NCBI RefSeq assembly: GCF_000166195.2
Contig: NZ_CM001403.1
Span: forward strand, 124,001-188,000
Direction of reading: 5' to 3'
From: Mucilaginibacter paludis DSM 18603
Lineage (GTDB): Bacteria > Bacteroidota > Bacteroidia > Sphingobacteriales > Sphingobacteriaceae
DNA: 64,000 nucleotides
Shown here: piece after piece, positions 47,701 through 57,300 of the stretch
Numbering within the stretch: the first letter of the stretch is position 1
How the letters are laid out: every line of letters begins with the position of its first letter
Notes under the pieces: generated by a model
Seen by the model: the letters and a program-made list of their open reading frames with translations, nothing else
What the model was told of the DNA's origin: nothing
The model's database searches: none
Translations under genes and position numbers: made by a program

Positions 47701-48882
47701 GTACAACCTGAACTGCCCGCTACCGCCCTGACTGGTATACGAAAAAAGATCGGGCGTTTGGATAGGTACGGCCAAATTAGGTAATTCGGCCACTACCGGG
47801 TTTTCTTTCTCCCTGATAAAATCCATCATCGCGTCAGGGTCATTCTTCCCCCTTTCTGCATATAAAAAACCGTAACCGGGATTAGTAAAATTTTCATGAA
47901 GTACCGACCTGATATTGCGATATCCACTAAAACCGCCCCCTATAAAAGCCGTTAAAAAAGAGTAACCGCCGTCGATACTAAACGTTTTTGAATCACTGGT
48001 ATAAGGTACCTGAACCCGTGGATTAATCGGTTCGGTATTGTAGGAAATGGAAGAATTGCCACTAAGCGCCATCTCAAAACTCGCCCCGGTTTCCTGCCCG
48101 GCACTATTTTTTCCCCTGGCGGGAATATCCGGTGTAAAACTTTCGGCTAAAGCAAGGCTTTTTAAACCGCTTCTGGAATTATAACCCAATGATGCGCTCA
48201 ATCCCGCGCTACCGGTAACATGATCCGTTGCCATCTGTCCTACCGATAAGGATGCATACGGAGAAAAATCAACACCGCTTTGTGTATTTGAAGACAAGCC
48301 GAAGCCAAGCCCGGCAGTCATGGTGCCATCATTAGCGGAGGACAGGGATACGCCTGCGTTTACGGCTAACTCGCCCCCAATACCGGTATAATTGTTTTTA
48401 TATACCCCGAATGATAAAGAACCGCCCCCTTTCGGTCCACTTTTCACTACTCCTTTCCCAAATAATTCAACCTTTCCGGTCACCCTTCCGCCAACAGTAA
48501 CCATGGGTTTGGTATAATGCCCGGTTGCAACCTGGTCTCCGGCAAAATCGTCCGGTAATCCCCTTACTTGCCTGTTAATGGTGCCCGGGTTTAAACTCCA
48601 GCCCAGGCCCACCCAACTGGCCTCGTCGTCCATGTTAACGCCCGAGGCGTAACTTAAATTAATTGGGTAACCATCTATATCCAGCAAAGGAATGTTATAT
48701 TTAAAATCGCCAATCTGTAGATCTACCATATCCGATACGCCAGCAGGCTGAAAGCCTTTGGTTTCGGGCTGCGCCGGGCCAGATGTGAGTGCATAAGAAA
48801 CAGATGGAACTATTAAATTAACAAGAAAAACAACTAATAATAAGATGGCTATTTTTTTTTGCCTTGCAGATATAAAACTCAT
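41761..48882 (-). CDS. Giant RHS-related surface protein
   Basis: A 2373-aa protein with a signal peptide or anchor (IAILLLVVFLVNLIVPSVSY). The N-terminal region (DLQIGDFKYNIPLLDIDGYP, then INLSYASGVNMDDEASWVGL and GWSLNPGTI) resembles the start of SpvB/RHS-type proteins. Gly/Ser-rich beta strands follow. A Tyr/Asn/His-rich tract occupies about residues 1750-1820, then a PA14-like stretch (IPTSFYVPVEGDYFIGYGGT) and a carbohydrate-binding-like domain. The C-terminus is YD-repeat-like (YAYDDRSMRLMAELDENCMA, then TFYEYDDEGLLVRV). It has no variable tip. By analogy with the TcB component of ABC toxins it could form the shell that holds the partner RHS protein; this is an inference. Confidence 0.75.
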   Translation of the reverse strand: MSFISARQKKIAILLLVVFLVNLIVPSVSYALTSGPAQPETKGFQPAGVSDMVDLQIGDFKYNIPLLDIDGYPINLSYASGVNMDDEASWVGLGWSLNPGTINRQVRGLPDDFAGDQVATGHYTKPMVTVGGRVTGKVELFGKGVVKSGPKGGGSLSFGVYKNNYTGIGGELAVNAGVSLSSANDGTMTAGLGFGLSSNTQSGVDFSPYASLSVGQMATDHVTGSAGLSASLGYNSRSGLKSLALAESFTPDIPARGKNSAGQETGASFEMALSGNSSISYNTEPINPRVQVPYTSDSKTFSIDGGYSFLTAFIGGGFSGYRNIRSVLHENFTNPGYGFLYAERGKNDPDAMMDFIREKENPVVAELPNLAVPIQTPDLFSYTSQGGSGQFRLYRGGTGMFFDNQAEDQNSNSSFGIDVGLGINSWHAGVTYYQQEMHNKTHKWVNDNQYRQHGDFQDPDNTNPNKQHVFFKVSGEKNQQDDDIDKRIGYTDPVKIDIDGKTAYDHPFYGSNLTPVDISRDKRQPVKTVISYLTASEATSAAVDKNIMTYPVNQDGSFIPPADHKVVGTPLARVDDDHKAHHISEITVTDEGGKRQVYGIPVYNIKQDEYSFAIGKEDVDYTVEKNGSVSKNLTNSYEDGSNHTLKLGHDRGVDNYYHKESKPAYATSFLLTSILSPDYIDKTGDGITDDDLGTAIKFHYSKNAYAYKWRAPYQGATINRGLLADDKDDKGSIIYGEKELWYISSIESKTKIAYFITKERDDALGVTDWLMGGKGTGTAQGQKQRCLTEIRLYSKADMKPIKIVKFDYTYELCPNIPNNINGGGKLTLKSVWFEYGNIHKGSNHKYNFTYAYDNESISSANPDYGFMLTDRWGVYKTPDRNLANGFNLQNDEFPYADQDKNNADNNVAKWHLKRIDLPTGGTINVKYEADDYAYVQNRKAMRMYKIDRFINDDRSLIDVGDAAALINAQGVRLAIGTSPDQGEDHTTWFKKNYLDGSDYMYTKVYARVATNNYDNTHNGSDPGGNIYDYDFIPCYAKIRDVVVNGSYALVRFEQITEGGAQNKNPIIIAAWQKIKNDYPKYAYPGYDNYTTQNSIAGDVSDAISSLITAIGNISELFQSFYEKAGKPGNNYAGAVNIDKSFVRLAINVSSKDTQLGKIGGGARVKMISISDNWEGMSGNVLTGLGTYGQSYDYTTRDNGQLTSTGVATYEPSIGNDENPFKQPVPYMQKIKGAINNYFDLEEPFGESVFPAPTITYSKVTVTDLNNGVIAAQTPKTGYIVNEFYTSKDFPVKVHVLPINTIHIQPANYFSFVKTTSDDELTMSQGYSIDLNDMNGKTKATRVFNQSGAQVSATEYYYKSTDTGGGEFTLDNKVKVVKPDGTVTDAVMGRDIEMFTDFREQESSNKGLNINLGLDVVLVFVFPLYIPHFPIAANDDYKLFRSACAFKVVQSYGILDKVVKTDNGSSITTQNMAFDGVTGDALITKTQNEFNNDIYSVNIPAYWAYNGMGPAYKNLGALFSGFTTDVNGKINPSYASYFTSGDEIIDLDSHKDYYVLDIMSDNNGNVSYAPVAPGSGGYLPNNGTFVNHNKYLMDRAGSYYPISPSLIKVVRSGYRNQLGASITNIVCLNNPVVTDANGLQHLSIAQSGATGNLKDVLKVINASATTYDENWSVEQPDYHLVENKAFRTVFDEYANLNPSLESDGTNQAHTDTKHFEYNMNNYNMASIDADYHQNDPGNFYLAFNFNEHHDYVTSYEGILGAYYHEFDYNPIRYPNGYPYGQYYGHDDGFYSNYPFKWYHNTNYDDNYNSYDSFYTHNFLANRLENCGVEAVYLLLDANYPGGRRAIPSNIHIPTSFYVPVEGDYFIGYGGTTNFSFTIDDCDGGFDNPYTPHPVGADHWNWFISGPTHLTKGLHSINFTVSGWGLPYGYSTYFGAEIYNFPNNNAPDLNNINIIYNTRTLKDATDLQIYVTDPTTGANIDSHYYYTDPQHTPGTKCILPPTTINPFIYGFKGNWRPYETKVFQQSRLNNSVQNAVGPVDVKNAGYINDFYTNWYCPSINAPWVQNTVTAASGKWVTANTVTVYDKYGQQLENKDALNRYSAAQFNFNGELPSAVASNAINREIYANGFEDYKFKPGSSIYVDISPYKEFLGGGAEGGQRFDQLLFNPLSAGGVQVSHTGNYCVVLPDEGMVLATKVFSDKQRTKAYLNFDSKNQLVKDKTTLGLYPNGFEPQAQQYIFDVWVKAAGVPQAIDNSLGLKVNGTAVTLKCKAVVEGWKLIEGTIDLTGFTNGQDVSIALDAPGIYIDDLRIHPKDSQMKTYAYDDRSMRLMAELDENCMATFYEYDDEGLLVRVKKETERGVVTLKESRSSYKKQP

Positions 48883-48894
48883 ATATTCTGATTT

Positions 48895-49326
48895 TTACTT
48901 TTGATTTGATGTAATGCTGTAAATTTTATTATTAATGTACTTGTCGTGGTACATTAGCCGGATACTATCCCGGCTCTCGTTCTTATCCGTTTCAAATTCT
49001 AATAAATATTCATAGCTACCGCTTACACCATTTGCTATGGCCTGGGTTAGCAATGGATATATTTTTTGCTTGTTTAAGCTGATATAAAAACAACTATCCA
49101 TTTTATAAGTTAACGCTCTTTGTTTTTCAGCATTAATCTGCTTAAGCATTTCTCTATTGGGTATCAACCTTACTTTATAACTCACGCCTGTATTACTTTC
49201 AGCTTCTTCCAGCTGTATTGCCTGGATAGTTAGCTCATTGTCTTTTACCTCAAGATAAGGAGGCTTACCATCTTTACAAGAAAACAGCAACAGGCAAGCA
49301 ACTAAATTCATCATCAGTTTCTTCAT
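48895..49326 (-). CDS. Small lipoprotein of the RHS operon
   Basis: A 143-aa protein whose signal sequence MKKLMMNLVACLLLFSCKDG ends in a lipobox (LFSC, Cys17). The mature domain is short and alternates strands and helices (LEVKDNELTIQAIQLEEAES). It overlaps the 361-aa gene by 4 bp and is followed 12 bp later by the giant RHS-related gene. It is probably an outer-membrane or periplasmic accessory of the operon; no family is recognized. Confidence 0.8.
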   Translation of the reverse strand: MKKLMMNLVACLLLFSCKDGKPPYLEVKDNELTIQAIQLEEAESNTGVSYKVRLIPNREMLKQINAEKQRALTYKMDSCFYISLNKQKIYPLLTQAIANGVSGSYEYLLEFETDKNESRDSIRLMYHDKYINNKIYSITSNQK

Positions 49327-50408
49327 TGTACATCCTGGTATAAAAACCTTAAACTTTTAAGTGAACCATTGGCCAAATGCACTTTAATAATATAATAACT
49401 ACCATCTGTAAAAGATCCATTTTCAGCCAAGTCAATAGTCACCTTGTTCTTCCCTGTCTCAAGTTTAACCTTAGGTAGTCGCCGTATTTTTTTATCAGGG
49501 TTGCTTAAAGACACGATCTCGTATTTCAGATCGTTTGGCGCATACGGATTCACCAAGGCAAACTTTAACACGCCTGCTGCTATATAATAGTTCCCCCGGC
49601 TTAAATCCTCAATATCCCGGTAACCATTATCGGCCACCACGGGCTTGGCCTCCTCGCCGCAGTCTACCGTGAAGCTCCATATTTCAGAACGGTTTAAAAT
49701 AGTTCTGTCTTTATAAACGGTTACCTGCCAGGCGTAACGCTTGCCTTTTTCCAACACCCGGGCCACGGCCGGATAGGGCAATATGGGCGAGATAATACCC
49801 GATTGATTGATTGCCGGCAGGTTGTAATTAAGGGCTTCTATCCCGTTTTGGCCTTGTTTAATTTCTGCCACTACCAATTGGTAATACGAGCCCGCTATGC
49901 CGGGGATAAGCGGCTGCCAGCTAAATATCGGCCTGGTTTCGCAAATCTTTTCCTGGTTGGCAGGTTCCATCAATCCGAGCTCAGAAAAAGGAGCCAGCAC
50001 GTACGAGAAGCATTGCTCCTCCGGCAAATCGCTCTGCGCGAGCTTCACATTAAAACAGTATTCATAATCGCCCTGGGCAAACTGATGGTTGATACGGGTT
50101 AACTGCCCGAAACTATTGCCGGGGAATTGTATAGCTGCATTACGGGCTGCCGAAGGTGGCACGCCATTGGTACCCTGAATTAGGGTGAACGATGGTGTTT
50201 TAATAACGCAAACGGTTCCCTTTTTCCGCTCGGTAACGGTAATGGTGAGCACAGCGTTTTGCGTTTTACTCATATTCACAAGTTTACATTGGAACAGCCC
50301 GTCAACACTTCGTCCGGATATCTCGGGTACAAACTGGACGATCACCTGGCCGAAAACGGACGTGGCGAAAAAGAGCGATATGATGATGGAGGATAAACGA
50401 CGGATCAT
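49323..50408 (-). CDS. Exported beta-sandwich (Fn3-like) protein of the RHS operon
   Basis: A 361-aa protein with a signal peptide (MIRRLSSIIISLFFATSVFG). It consists of beta-sandwich-like segments; the middle one shows an Fn3-type order (PIFSWQPLIPGIAGSYYQLV, then YAWQVTVYKDRTILNRSEIW). It lies 1 bp after the 969-aa gene stop and overlaps the lipoprotein by 4 bp. A periplasmic or surface scaffold role is likely. No specific family is assigned. Confidence 0.75.
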   Translation of the reverse strand: MIRRLSSIIISLFFATSVFGQVIVQFVPEISGRSVDGLFQCKLVNMSKTQNAVLTITVTERKKGTVCVIKTPSFTLIQGTNGVPPSAARNAAIQFPGNSFGQLTRINHQFAQGDYEYCFNVKLAQSDLPEEQCFSYVLAPFSELGLMEPANQEKICETRPIFSWQPLIPGIAGSYYQLVVAEIKQGQNGIEALNYNLPAINQSGIISPILPYPAVARVLEKGKRYAWQVTVYKDRTILNRSEIWSFTVDCGEEAKPVVADNGYRDIEDLSRGNYYIAAGVLKFALVNPYAPNDLKYEIVSLSNPDKKIRRLPKVKLETGKNKVTIDLAENGSFTDGSYYIIKVHLANGSLKSLRFLYQDVQ

Positions 50409-50409
50409 A

Positions 50410-53319
50410 TTAGTTTTTTAAATGATATTTTAAACTTAGTTCGGCCCGGCATGCCGCATACAGGTCGGGGTAAAGTGGCGTAATCAGGTTTTTACGCAGA
50501 TCGATATAGGTATCCAGATCAAAATGGCTACCGGCCAGCAACTGTATGCTTTGCCTGATACCCGTTTGGTTGGCTATGCCGCTATTAGATAAATAAGTTA
50601 GGGCCGAACTCATGTTAATTTTGCGAAAAAGTGTATACTGATAAGTTAAATCCGAGTTAAGCAGGTTACCTATCAGGTTGTAATTTGAAAGCTCCTTATT
50701 GTAAAACATGGTGGCGGTAACGCTATTGCGCCCTAAGAGCAAACTCTGGGTGTAGTTAACCATTAACAAGCTGCTACTGCCCGAGGCTGTGATATAAGTG
50801 TTTGAGTAATCTTGCTTGCCTATGGTAATATGGCTTACGGTATAGTTTTTACCTATCTTATAGTTAGCGTTGCCATCCAGTTGAAACTTTTGAGATGAGT
50901 AAACCGGGGTACTTAAATTATCTATTTGTTTATCGGTACCACCATTGGTGTATTTTAAACTGATATTGAATTTTTTATTGATGGTATAGCGGCTATCCAA
51001 CTGTACCTGGTAGGTTTTCCACTGGTCGTTAGTGGTATAGCTGATAGACCGGGTATTGAGGCTGCTGCTCACATTCAGCACCAGCTTATTTTTATAAAGC
51101 GATTTTTTAACGTTGCCCCCCAGTTTGGTACCTCCACCACCAAAACCATTATTACCTGGGTTTTGATATCCGGTACCGGCGTAATTGAAATAAAAGTTCT
51201 CGTTCAAGTTGGCCTCTTTAATATCAAGCTGATGGTTAAAGCCGAAGGATACGGCTTGAATTAAATTACTCTGACCAAAGCTCAGGCCCGATTTTTTCTC
51301 GATAACGCCCTCTGTGCCCTGAACGTAGTTATCGTAATAAAGGGTTGATGATTTAGATACATCAAACGTAAACTTACCTAACTGATCGGTATTAAATGAT
51401 TTATCAATAGTTAGGGCTACGTTATTGGATGCCGACGTTGGCACGGTATAGCTATTATAATTATTGGCGCTGTTACCACCCGAGCCGATGATGGATATTT
51501 TGGCATTCCCCAAAACACCCCTGTTCATGTTGAGGCCTATGTAGGTGATGGTTTTGGGCAAATTATAATCTGATGTTTGGTAATTGGCGTCTTTAGCCGA
51601 ACTGATATCATTCAGGCTACCGTAACCTAAAGTAACGGGCAGGTTACCGGCCTTATAAGTGATATGCGTACCTTCCATAAAAAGGTCATCACCCTCCGTT
51701 CCGCCGGGGGCCTTGTTGCCGAAGGCCCCGACTTTAAGGGATTGTACCCTTGTAAAAAACGATTGAACCGCGCTTTGTGGTCTCCCGGTTAGAAGCGCAT
51801 TTCCGGCTTCGGTTTCGAAGGCATTTCCATTGGCCGTTGCTAACGAGCTCTGCATACGCAGCATTTGGTTAACATCAATTCCTTTATTTTGCAGTTGCCT
51901 TTTTATGTCGGTAATGGTTACCGCAACGCTATCGATCTCCTTATTTTGTTTAATTTGTTCTTCAGCGTTTAATTTCCCGGCAATACTGCTAACAGATCCC
52001 GATTTTAAGTTAGTTACCGAAAGATTGTTTTGAGCGGTGACGTTTTGATCCAACTGCTGCTTTTTTTGCTTGACCAATTCCTGGAATTTAATTTGCCCCG
52101 ACGTCCGCGATAAAAACAGCTGGCGAGACATATCTTTAATCATTAATTTTTTTGCTGTATCATGCTCTTTTAAAACGCTGTCTACATACGTTGATATTTT
52201 AAACCCAGCATATGGACCTATCATGTCCAATTGACCGAGCAACTGATTATGAGCTACTGAATCGTGATTATCTTTTGCTGAAAGAGAGTTTAGCTTTTGA
52301 GCAATCTGCTGTTCGTTCATTAATCGCAGCTGCTTCAAGTTATCTGGTTTTTCAAAATATTGAGTTAATTGCTGGTTGGCTGCCAAAGCAGTAATGGCGC
52401 CAGTTTGTAAGTTTACCTGAGCTAAAGTCTCCTTCCGCGCCGAATCCGGCGTAGCCTGCTGCTGTATACCAGCACTAAGCGAGCTTTTAGTTTTACTTGC
52501 TTCAACTGAAGCTACCGTTTGTAATTTCTGCCTTATCTGTTCCTCATTTAAACTTAAAAGCGCTGTTACATTTTCGGGTTGGCTAACATATTGCGAAATC
52601 ACACTGGTACTTGCTGCTTTATTTACCGGCGAGGTACTGGCCTGTGAGCGGAGTTTATTTTTTAACGCTTGCTGCGTGTAGCCGGTAAGATCAAGTCCGC
52701 CTAAAGCAGTTTTCCTGACATCGTAATACTTTTGAAGGTCGCTTTTAAGCGTATTACCAAGCTGTGCCGGGTTAAAATCAAACTTGAACAAGCTACTGCG
52801 AAGATCATTCAGCCCATTTACACTACTTTGCCCGTTACTGAAATTAAAATTAAGGGGAATGCCCCAGGCCTGGATGTTGCCGCTTATGCTAAATACATCA
52901 GCAAATTTTTGGCCCGGATATGCGTTTAAGGCAGTTGGCAAGGGTTGATACCTGATGGCATTACCAAGGGTTAAATTGAATGTAACAGGTTTAGTCGTGA
53001 TGTTTTTTAAACGCTTGCTTAAATCAGGGTTAATAGAATTTGTCCCCGCTTTTAAATCGCCCAAGGAATTTTGAACGGATAGGGTATTTTTTTTAACTGC
53101 TATTTTTTTACCGTACCCGCTCAGTTTATCAACAATTTCGCTTTTTTGTATAGCGGTGTCCTTAGCTGCTTTTATCTTGACGCTGTCCGTTTTTATGGCG
53201 GAAATAGTTTGCGCCTTTACGTATCCGCCTGTAAGGATAAGTAAAAAGACAAGATGCATCCTGTGTACTGATTGACCAGCCTCTTTACAAAAATGTAGAA
53301 CCGGATTCTTTTTTCTCAT
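50410..53319 (-). CDS. Large envelope protein, probable outer-membrane beta-barrel (first gene of RHS operon)
   Basis: A 969-aa protein. A signal peptide is best predicted from Met21 (MHLVFLLILTGGYVKAQ); the longer start at 53319 is kept because it is the first. Residues about 240-400 contain two copies of a helical motif (QPENVTALLSLNEEQIRQKL and KPDNLKQLRLMNEQQIAQKL). The C-terminal 450 residues are alternating amphipathic strands (KFNISLKYTNGGTDKQIDNL) typical of outer-membrane barrels, ending in SLKYHLKN. It heads the operon and is a candidate translocation pore for the giant RHS proteins; that role is an inference. Confidence 0.72.
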   Translation of the reverse strand: MRKKNPVLHFCKEAGQSVHRMHLVFLLILTGGYVKAQTISAIKTDSVKIKAAKDTAIQKSEIVDKLSGYGKKIAVKKNTLSVQNSLGDLKAGTNSINPDLSKRLKNITTKPVTFNLTLGNAIRYQPLPTALNAYPGQKFADVFSISGNIQAWGIPLNFNFSNGQSSVNGLNDLRSSLFKFDFNPAQLGNTLKSDLQKYYDVRKTALGGLDLTGYTQQALKNKLRSQASTSPVNKAASTSVISQYVSQPENVTALLSLNEEQIRQKLQTVASVEASKTKSSLSAGIQQQATPDSARKETLAQVNLQTGAITALAANQQLTQYFEKPDNLKQLRLMNEQQIAQKLNSLSAKDNHDSVAHNQLLGQLDMIGPYAGFKISTYVDSVLKEHDTAKKLMIKDMSRQLFLSRTSGQIKFQELVKQKKQQLDQNVTAQNNLSVTNLKSGSVSSIAGKLNAEEQIKQNKEIDSVAVTITDIKRQLQNKGIDVNQMLRMQSSLATANGNAFETEAGNALLTGRPQSAVQSFFTRVQSLKVGAFGNKAPGGTEGDDLFMEGTHITYKAGNLPVTLGYGSLNDISSAKDANYQTSDYNLPKTITYIGLNMNRGVLGNAKISIIGSGGNSANNYNSYTVPTSASNNVALTIDKSFNTDQLGKFTFDVSKSSTLYYDNYVQGTEGVIEKKSGLSFGQSNLIQAVSFGFNHQLDIKEANLNENFYFNYAGTGYQNPGNNGFGGGGTKLGGNVKKSLYKNKLVLNVSSSLNTRSISYTTNDQWKTYQVQLDSRYTINKKFNISLKYTNGGTDKQIDNLSTPVYSSQKFQLDGNANYKIGKNYTVSHITIGKQDYSNTYITASGSSSLLMVNYTQSLLLGRNSVTATMFYNKELSNYNLIGNLLNSDLTYQYTLFRKINMSSALTYLSNSGIANQTGIRQSIQLLAGSHFDLDTYIDLRKNLITPLYPDLYAACRAELSLKYHLKN

Positions 53320-54307
53320 ATTGTGATGATATAGCTTTATAGCGGCGTACTTTTATTTACTCCGCTTCTTTATTTCCAAATTACCTAAGCATTATGTTGA
53401 GATGGCAAGTCGCTTCACCGTTGTAGTAACCCGATTGCAACCGCGCCACCAGCATATTTCTGCTATGTATATTACTGATTAAGCACTTGATAAGATTACT
53501 CGTCTTCATTGATTTAACCACCATCCTGTGCTCCTTATGATCGACTTTCGGTCAGGTAATACTTTGATTGAATGGGCGCTCCACAAAAAGTAGAGGGCCA
53601 GCCTTGGCAGAAAACCTTCTGGCTTTATACCAAACCAAACAAGCACTTTAAACATCCTGTTAATTATTTGAAAACTTTGCGCGAAACCTTGTGGTGGAAA
53701 TGTTTTGACATGAATAGCTTGTATACAGCAAGCCCTGCCAACGTACTACATTTGGTCTGCCAGAATGTGGGGTAAATGATATGGAATAAAAAGGAAACAC
53801 CTGTACAGTCAGGTAAAATTGCTTCATATAGTTAACTATTTAAAAAATGCCTTCCAATATAATTATAGAAAAACCAAAGCTGTGGGGATAAGCGATATTT
53901 TTCTTTAATGCAATAGTTTGCTATAAAAATTGTTAAATATTATCGAATTACCAAATATATTATGAGTTTTTTGGGTGCATATTTTCCAAATGAGAATCAA
54001 GGAGTCAATCATAACTAAAAATTAACATAATTAACTTTCGCAAAATATTGACAAATAATATTATCATCATTCGATACCTCCAAACAAGTCAGAAACGCTT
54101 TCGATACAATAAAAGAAACAGCGTATTATTAGGGGCAGGTTTTTAATTGCTATTGGAGCTGATTTACCAAACTTGATAATTTGGTTAAATCCGCTGCACT
54201 TTTCATGGCATATACATTATTAAAATAAATCAGCCAGCCATTTCAAACAATGCTTGCTTTGTACAATCGCTATCCTTAGTTTTATTGATAAATATCTAAT
54301 ATTTCGC
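53320..54307. other. Divergent intergenic region, no gene recognized
   Basis: About 990 bp between the RHS operon and the T9SS protein. It should hold both promoters. A short frame at 53572-53775 on the plus strand has no recognizable features and is not called. An imperfect inverted repeat (ACCAAA around TTGATAA and TTTGGT, about 54166-54184) precedes the plus-strand gene and could be an operator. Nothing else stands out. Confidence 0.5.
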
Positions 54308-57300
54308 ATGTCTATTTTGCAAAATAATCGTCTCCGTATTCAATGCCGATATTACGCCGCCAAGTGTTTAAGAACCTATCTTCTTTTATCAGCTTTATAT
54401 TTTCTGACAGGAAGCCAGGCAAGAGCGCAAAATATTTCTAACGCAGGAACTGAGTTCTGGTCGGTGTTTCCAACTCATGAGGCTGATAACGGGTTGCTGG
54501 CAAATCTAAGTGTCTTTATTACCAGCAGCCAGGCATCATCGGGCACAGTAATGGCGGGTTCATTTTCAAAAAGCTTCAGCGTAGCAGCAAATTCAGTGAT
54601 CGAAATACAGGTTCCGCGCAGCAATGCCTATATTAACGATTATGAGGGCAACCAGGTGCTATCCAACCGGGCCATCCATATATTGGTAGATACGGGCAAG
54701 CCTAAAATTGTGGTTTATACTCATATTTTTGCTGGGCGAAGGTCTGCCGCCTCCCTCATCCTCCCGGGTGAGGCTTTAGGGCAACAATATTTCAGCATGA
54801 ATTACACTCAGGACGATGCCGGCCAAAATTATATTACCATTATTGCTACTGAGGCCAATACCAAAGTACACCTCAAAAAAGGTAATACCGAACTTGTACC
54901 TGGCGGCGTAACGTTAAACAAGGTAAATGATGTTTATGAATATTTATCGACAGACGACCTCACCGGGGTGTCCGTTACAGCAGATACCGCAGCATCAGGC
55001 TGCAATAGTTTTGCTGTTTTTTCAGGCAGCTCTGGGGTACGTATCGGGACATCGTTGTGCACCCCGCAGTCTATCGATCCGCTTTTTCAGCAATGTTACC
55101 CTGTAACCTCCTGGGGAAAAAATTATGGCTTCGTACCTTTTAGTATGAAAAGCCCAGCAGTATCCGATTCTGTGAGAACTGCGGGGCAATATGTAAGGGT
55201 GCTGGCCAAAAGCAATGGCACAATTGTAAGTATTAATGGCCAGGCGGTGGACACCTTAAATAAAGGTGAATACTATACTACTAAACAACCTTTAAAGGTA
55301 GCATCATATATAACCGGGAGCCAACCTATAAGCGTGGCACAATATGCCCTCACTCAGTCCTGCAGCAGCCCTTCGAATGGTACATCGGGGTACAGCGACC
55401 CGGATATGGTTATATTAAATCCAATTGAATACAACATTAACCATATCACAGTTTATTCGTCAACCAAAGAAAACATTACTGAACAGTATATCAATATCCT
55501 GATCAAAACATCGGCAGTAGCCAGTTTCCGCATCAATAATACCGCACCAATTGCGTTATTTAAACCAATGGGCACCTTGCCTGGTTACTCATACGGCCAA
55601 CTCTCGTTAAATAGTTATAGCACTAACACTTTTAACTTAAATGCTAATGAAGGTTTTAACGCAGTAGCTTATGGATTCGGCAATGTGGAATCATATTCCT
55701 ATTCGGCCGGAACCAACCTTGCTGCAAACGAATCCATTACAGCAGTTCTAAGCGGGTCTAACATCGCTGTCGACTCTACCTGTATTAAGGATGATTACTT
55801 TTTCAAACTCACCCTGCCCTACCAGCCACCGCAAATAAGTTGGCAAATGGACGAAAATGAAAACCCTACCATTCAGAATAACCCTGTGGGTACATTGATG
55901 AATTCACAAGGTATCAGCTATTACGAATATACCTTTCCAAAAACAGCAGCCTATCAGGTTGCAGGCAGGCATAAAATTAAAATACTCGCACAATACCCTA
56001 CTACCATTGGTGGTTGCAGCAAGGGGCAGCAAGTGATCAATTACACTTTTACAGTTATCCCCGTTCCGGCGGTTAATTTTACGGCTAAGCCCGAAAAATG
56101 TCATAACATCATTGACTTTACCGACCAGACCAGCAGCAATACGGTGAACAACATAGCAAGCCGTTTTTGGGACTTTGGCGATGGCAAAACTTCGGCACTT
56201 CAAAACCCTGTACATATATACGCGGACAGCGGAATATACATTGTAAAACTAACCACGGCCTTTACCACCGGATGCCAGGATTATAAACTGGACACTTTGC
56301 ATATTAAGCAAAAAACGTTTCCGGGCTTTTTCTTTTCGAACCCAGATTGCGTAAACAACGCAGTAACTTTTACTGACACCAGCAAAACTATAGATTTTAT
56401 AATTGCCACCCGTAAATGGAACTTTGGCGATGGCGACTCATTATTGGTTAATAACAATACGCCATTTCAGCACGTATTTAAAAAAGCAGGCACCTATCAA
56501 GTTAAGTTGACCTTGATCAATACCGAAGGTTGCTTAAGCCAGCAATATGAAAAGCCCATTGTTATTTATGATAATCCGGTTCCCGATTTTAAATTGCCTG
56601 CCGTATGCCTAACCGACCAGCTTGCACAATTTAATGACGTGACGACTATTCCCGACAGTACCGAAAAATCGTTCACTTATCTTTGGAACTTTGGTGATCC
56701 AAATGCCAACGATCAAAACCCCAATACATCCACACTCAAAAACCCTGTACATCGATATATCGGGGCCAGTGCTTATACTGTTACCTTAACCGTTACAACA
56801 GCACAGGGATGCACAACAACTATCAGTAAACAGTTTATTGTTAACGGTGCAAACCCGGTAGCCGATTTCAAAATAATGAATAACAAATTATGCGCTAACG
56901 AGCCTGCTATAGTGCAAAACAATTCATCGGTTGATTTTGGTTCGATTACCAAATTGGAGTGGCATTTTGATAATTCGAACCATCCGGATAGCATTGAAAC
57001 TGATAATTACCCCACTCCTGGGCAGCTGTTTAGTCATCAATATCCTGTATTCCACTCCCCGGCCAGTAAAAGTTACGTTATTAAGCTCCTGGCTTATTCG
57101 GGAACGCAATGCGTAAGAGATACCAGTCAAATAATCACGGTGATGGCCGTGCCACAAGTTACCTTAGATAGTTTAAGCAAAGTGTGCATATCAGGCTCCC
57201 CAATCAAAATCACGCGTGGACATGAAATATCAGGAATTACGGGCACAGGCGCTTATTATGGTGATGGTATTTCTACCGATGGAACCTTTGCCCCATCAAA

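Noticed and set aside
53572..53775. 67-aa plus-strand ORF upstream of the T9SS protein
   Set aside because: It has no conserved features, no convincing ribosome-binding site and lies in an AT-rich intergenic region.
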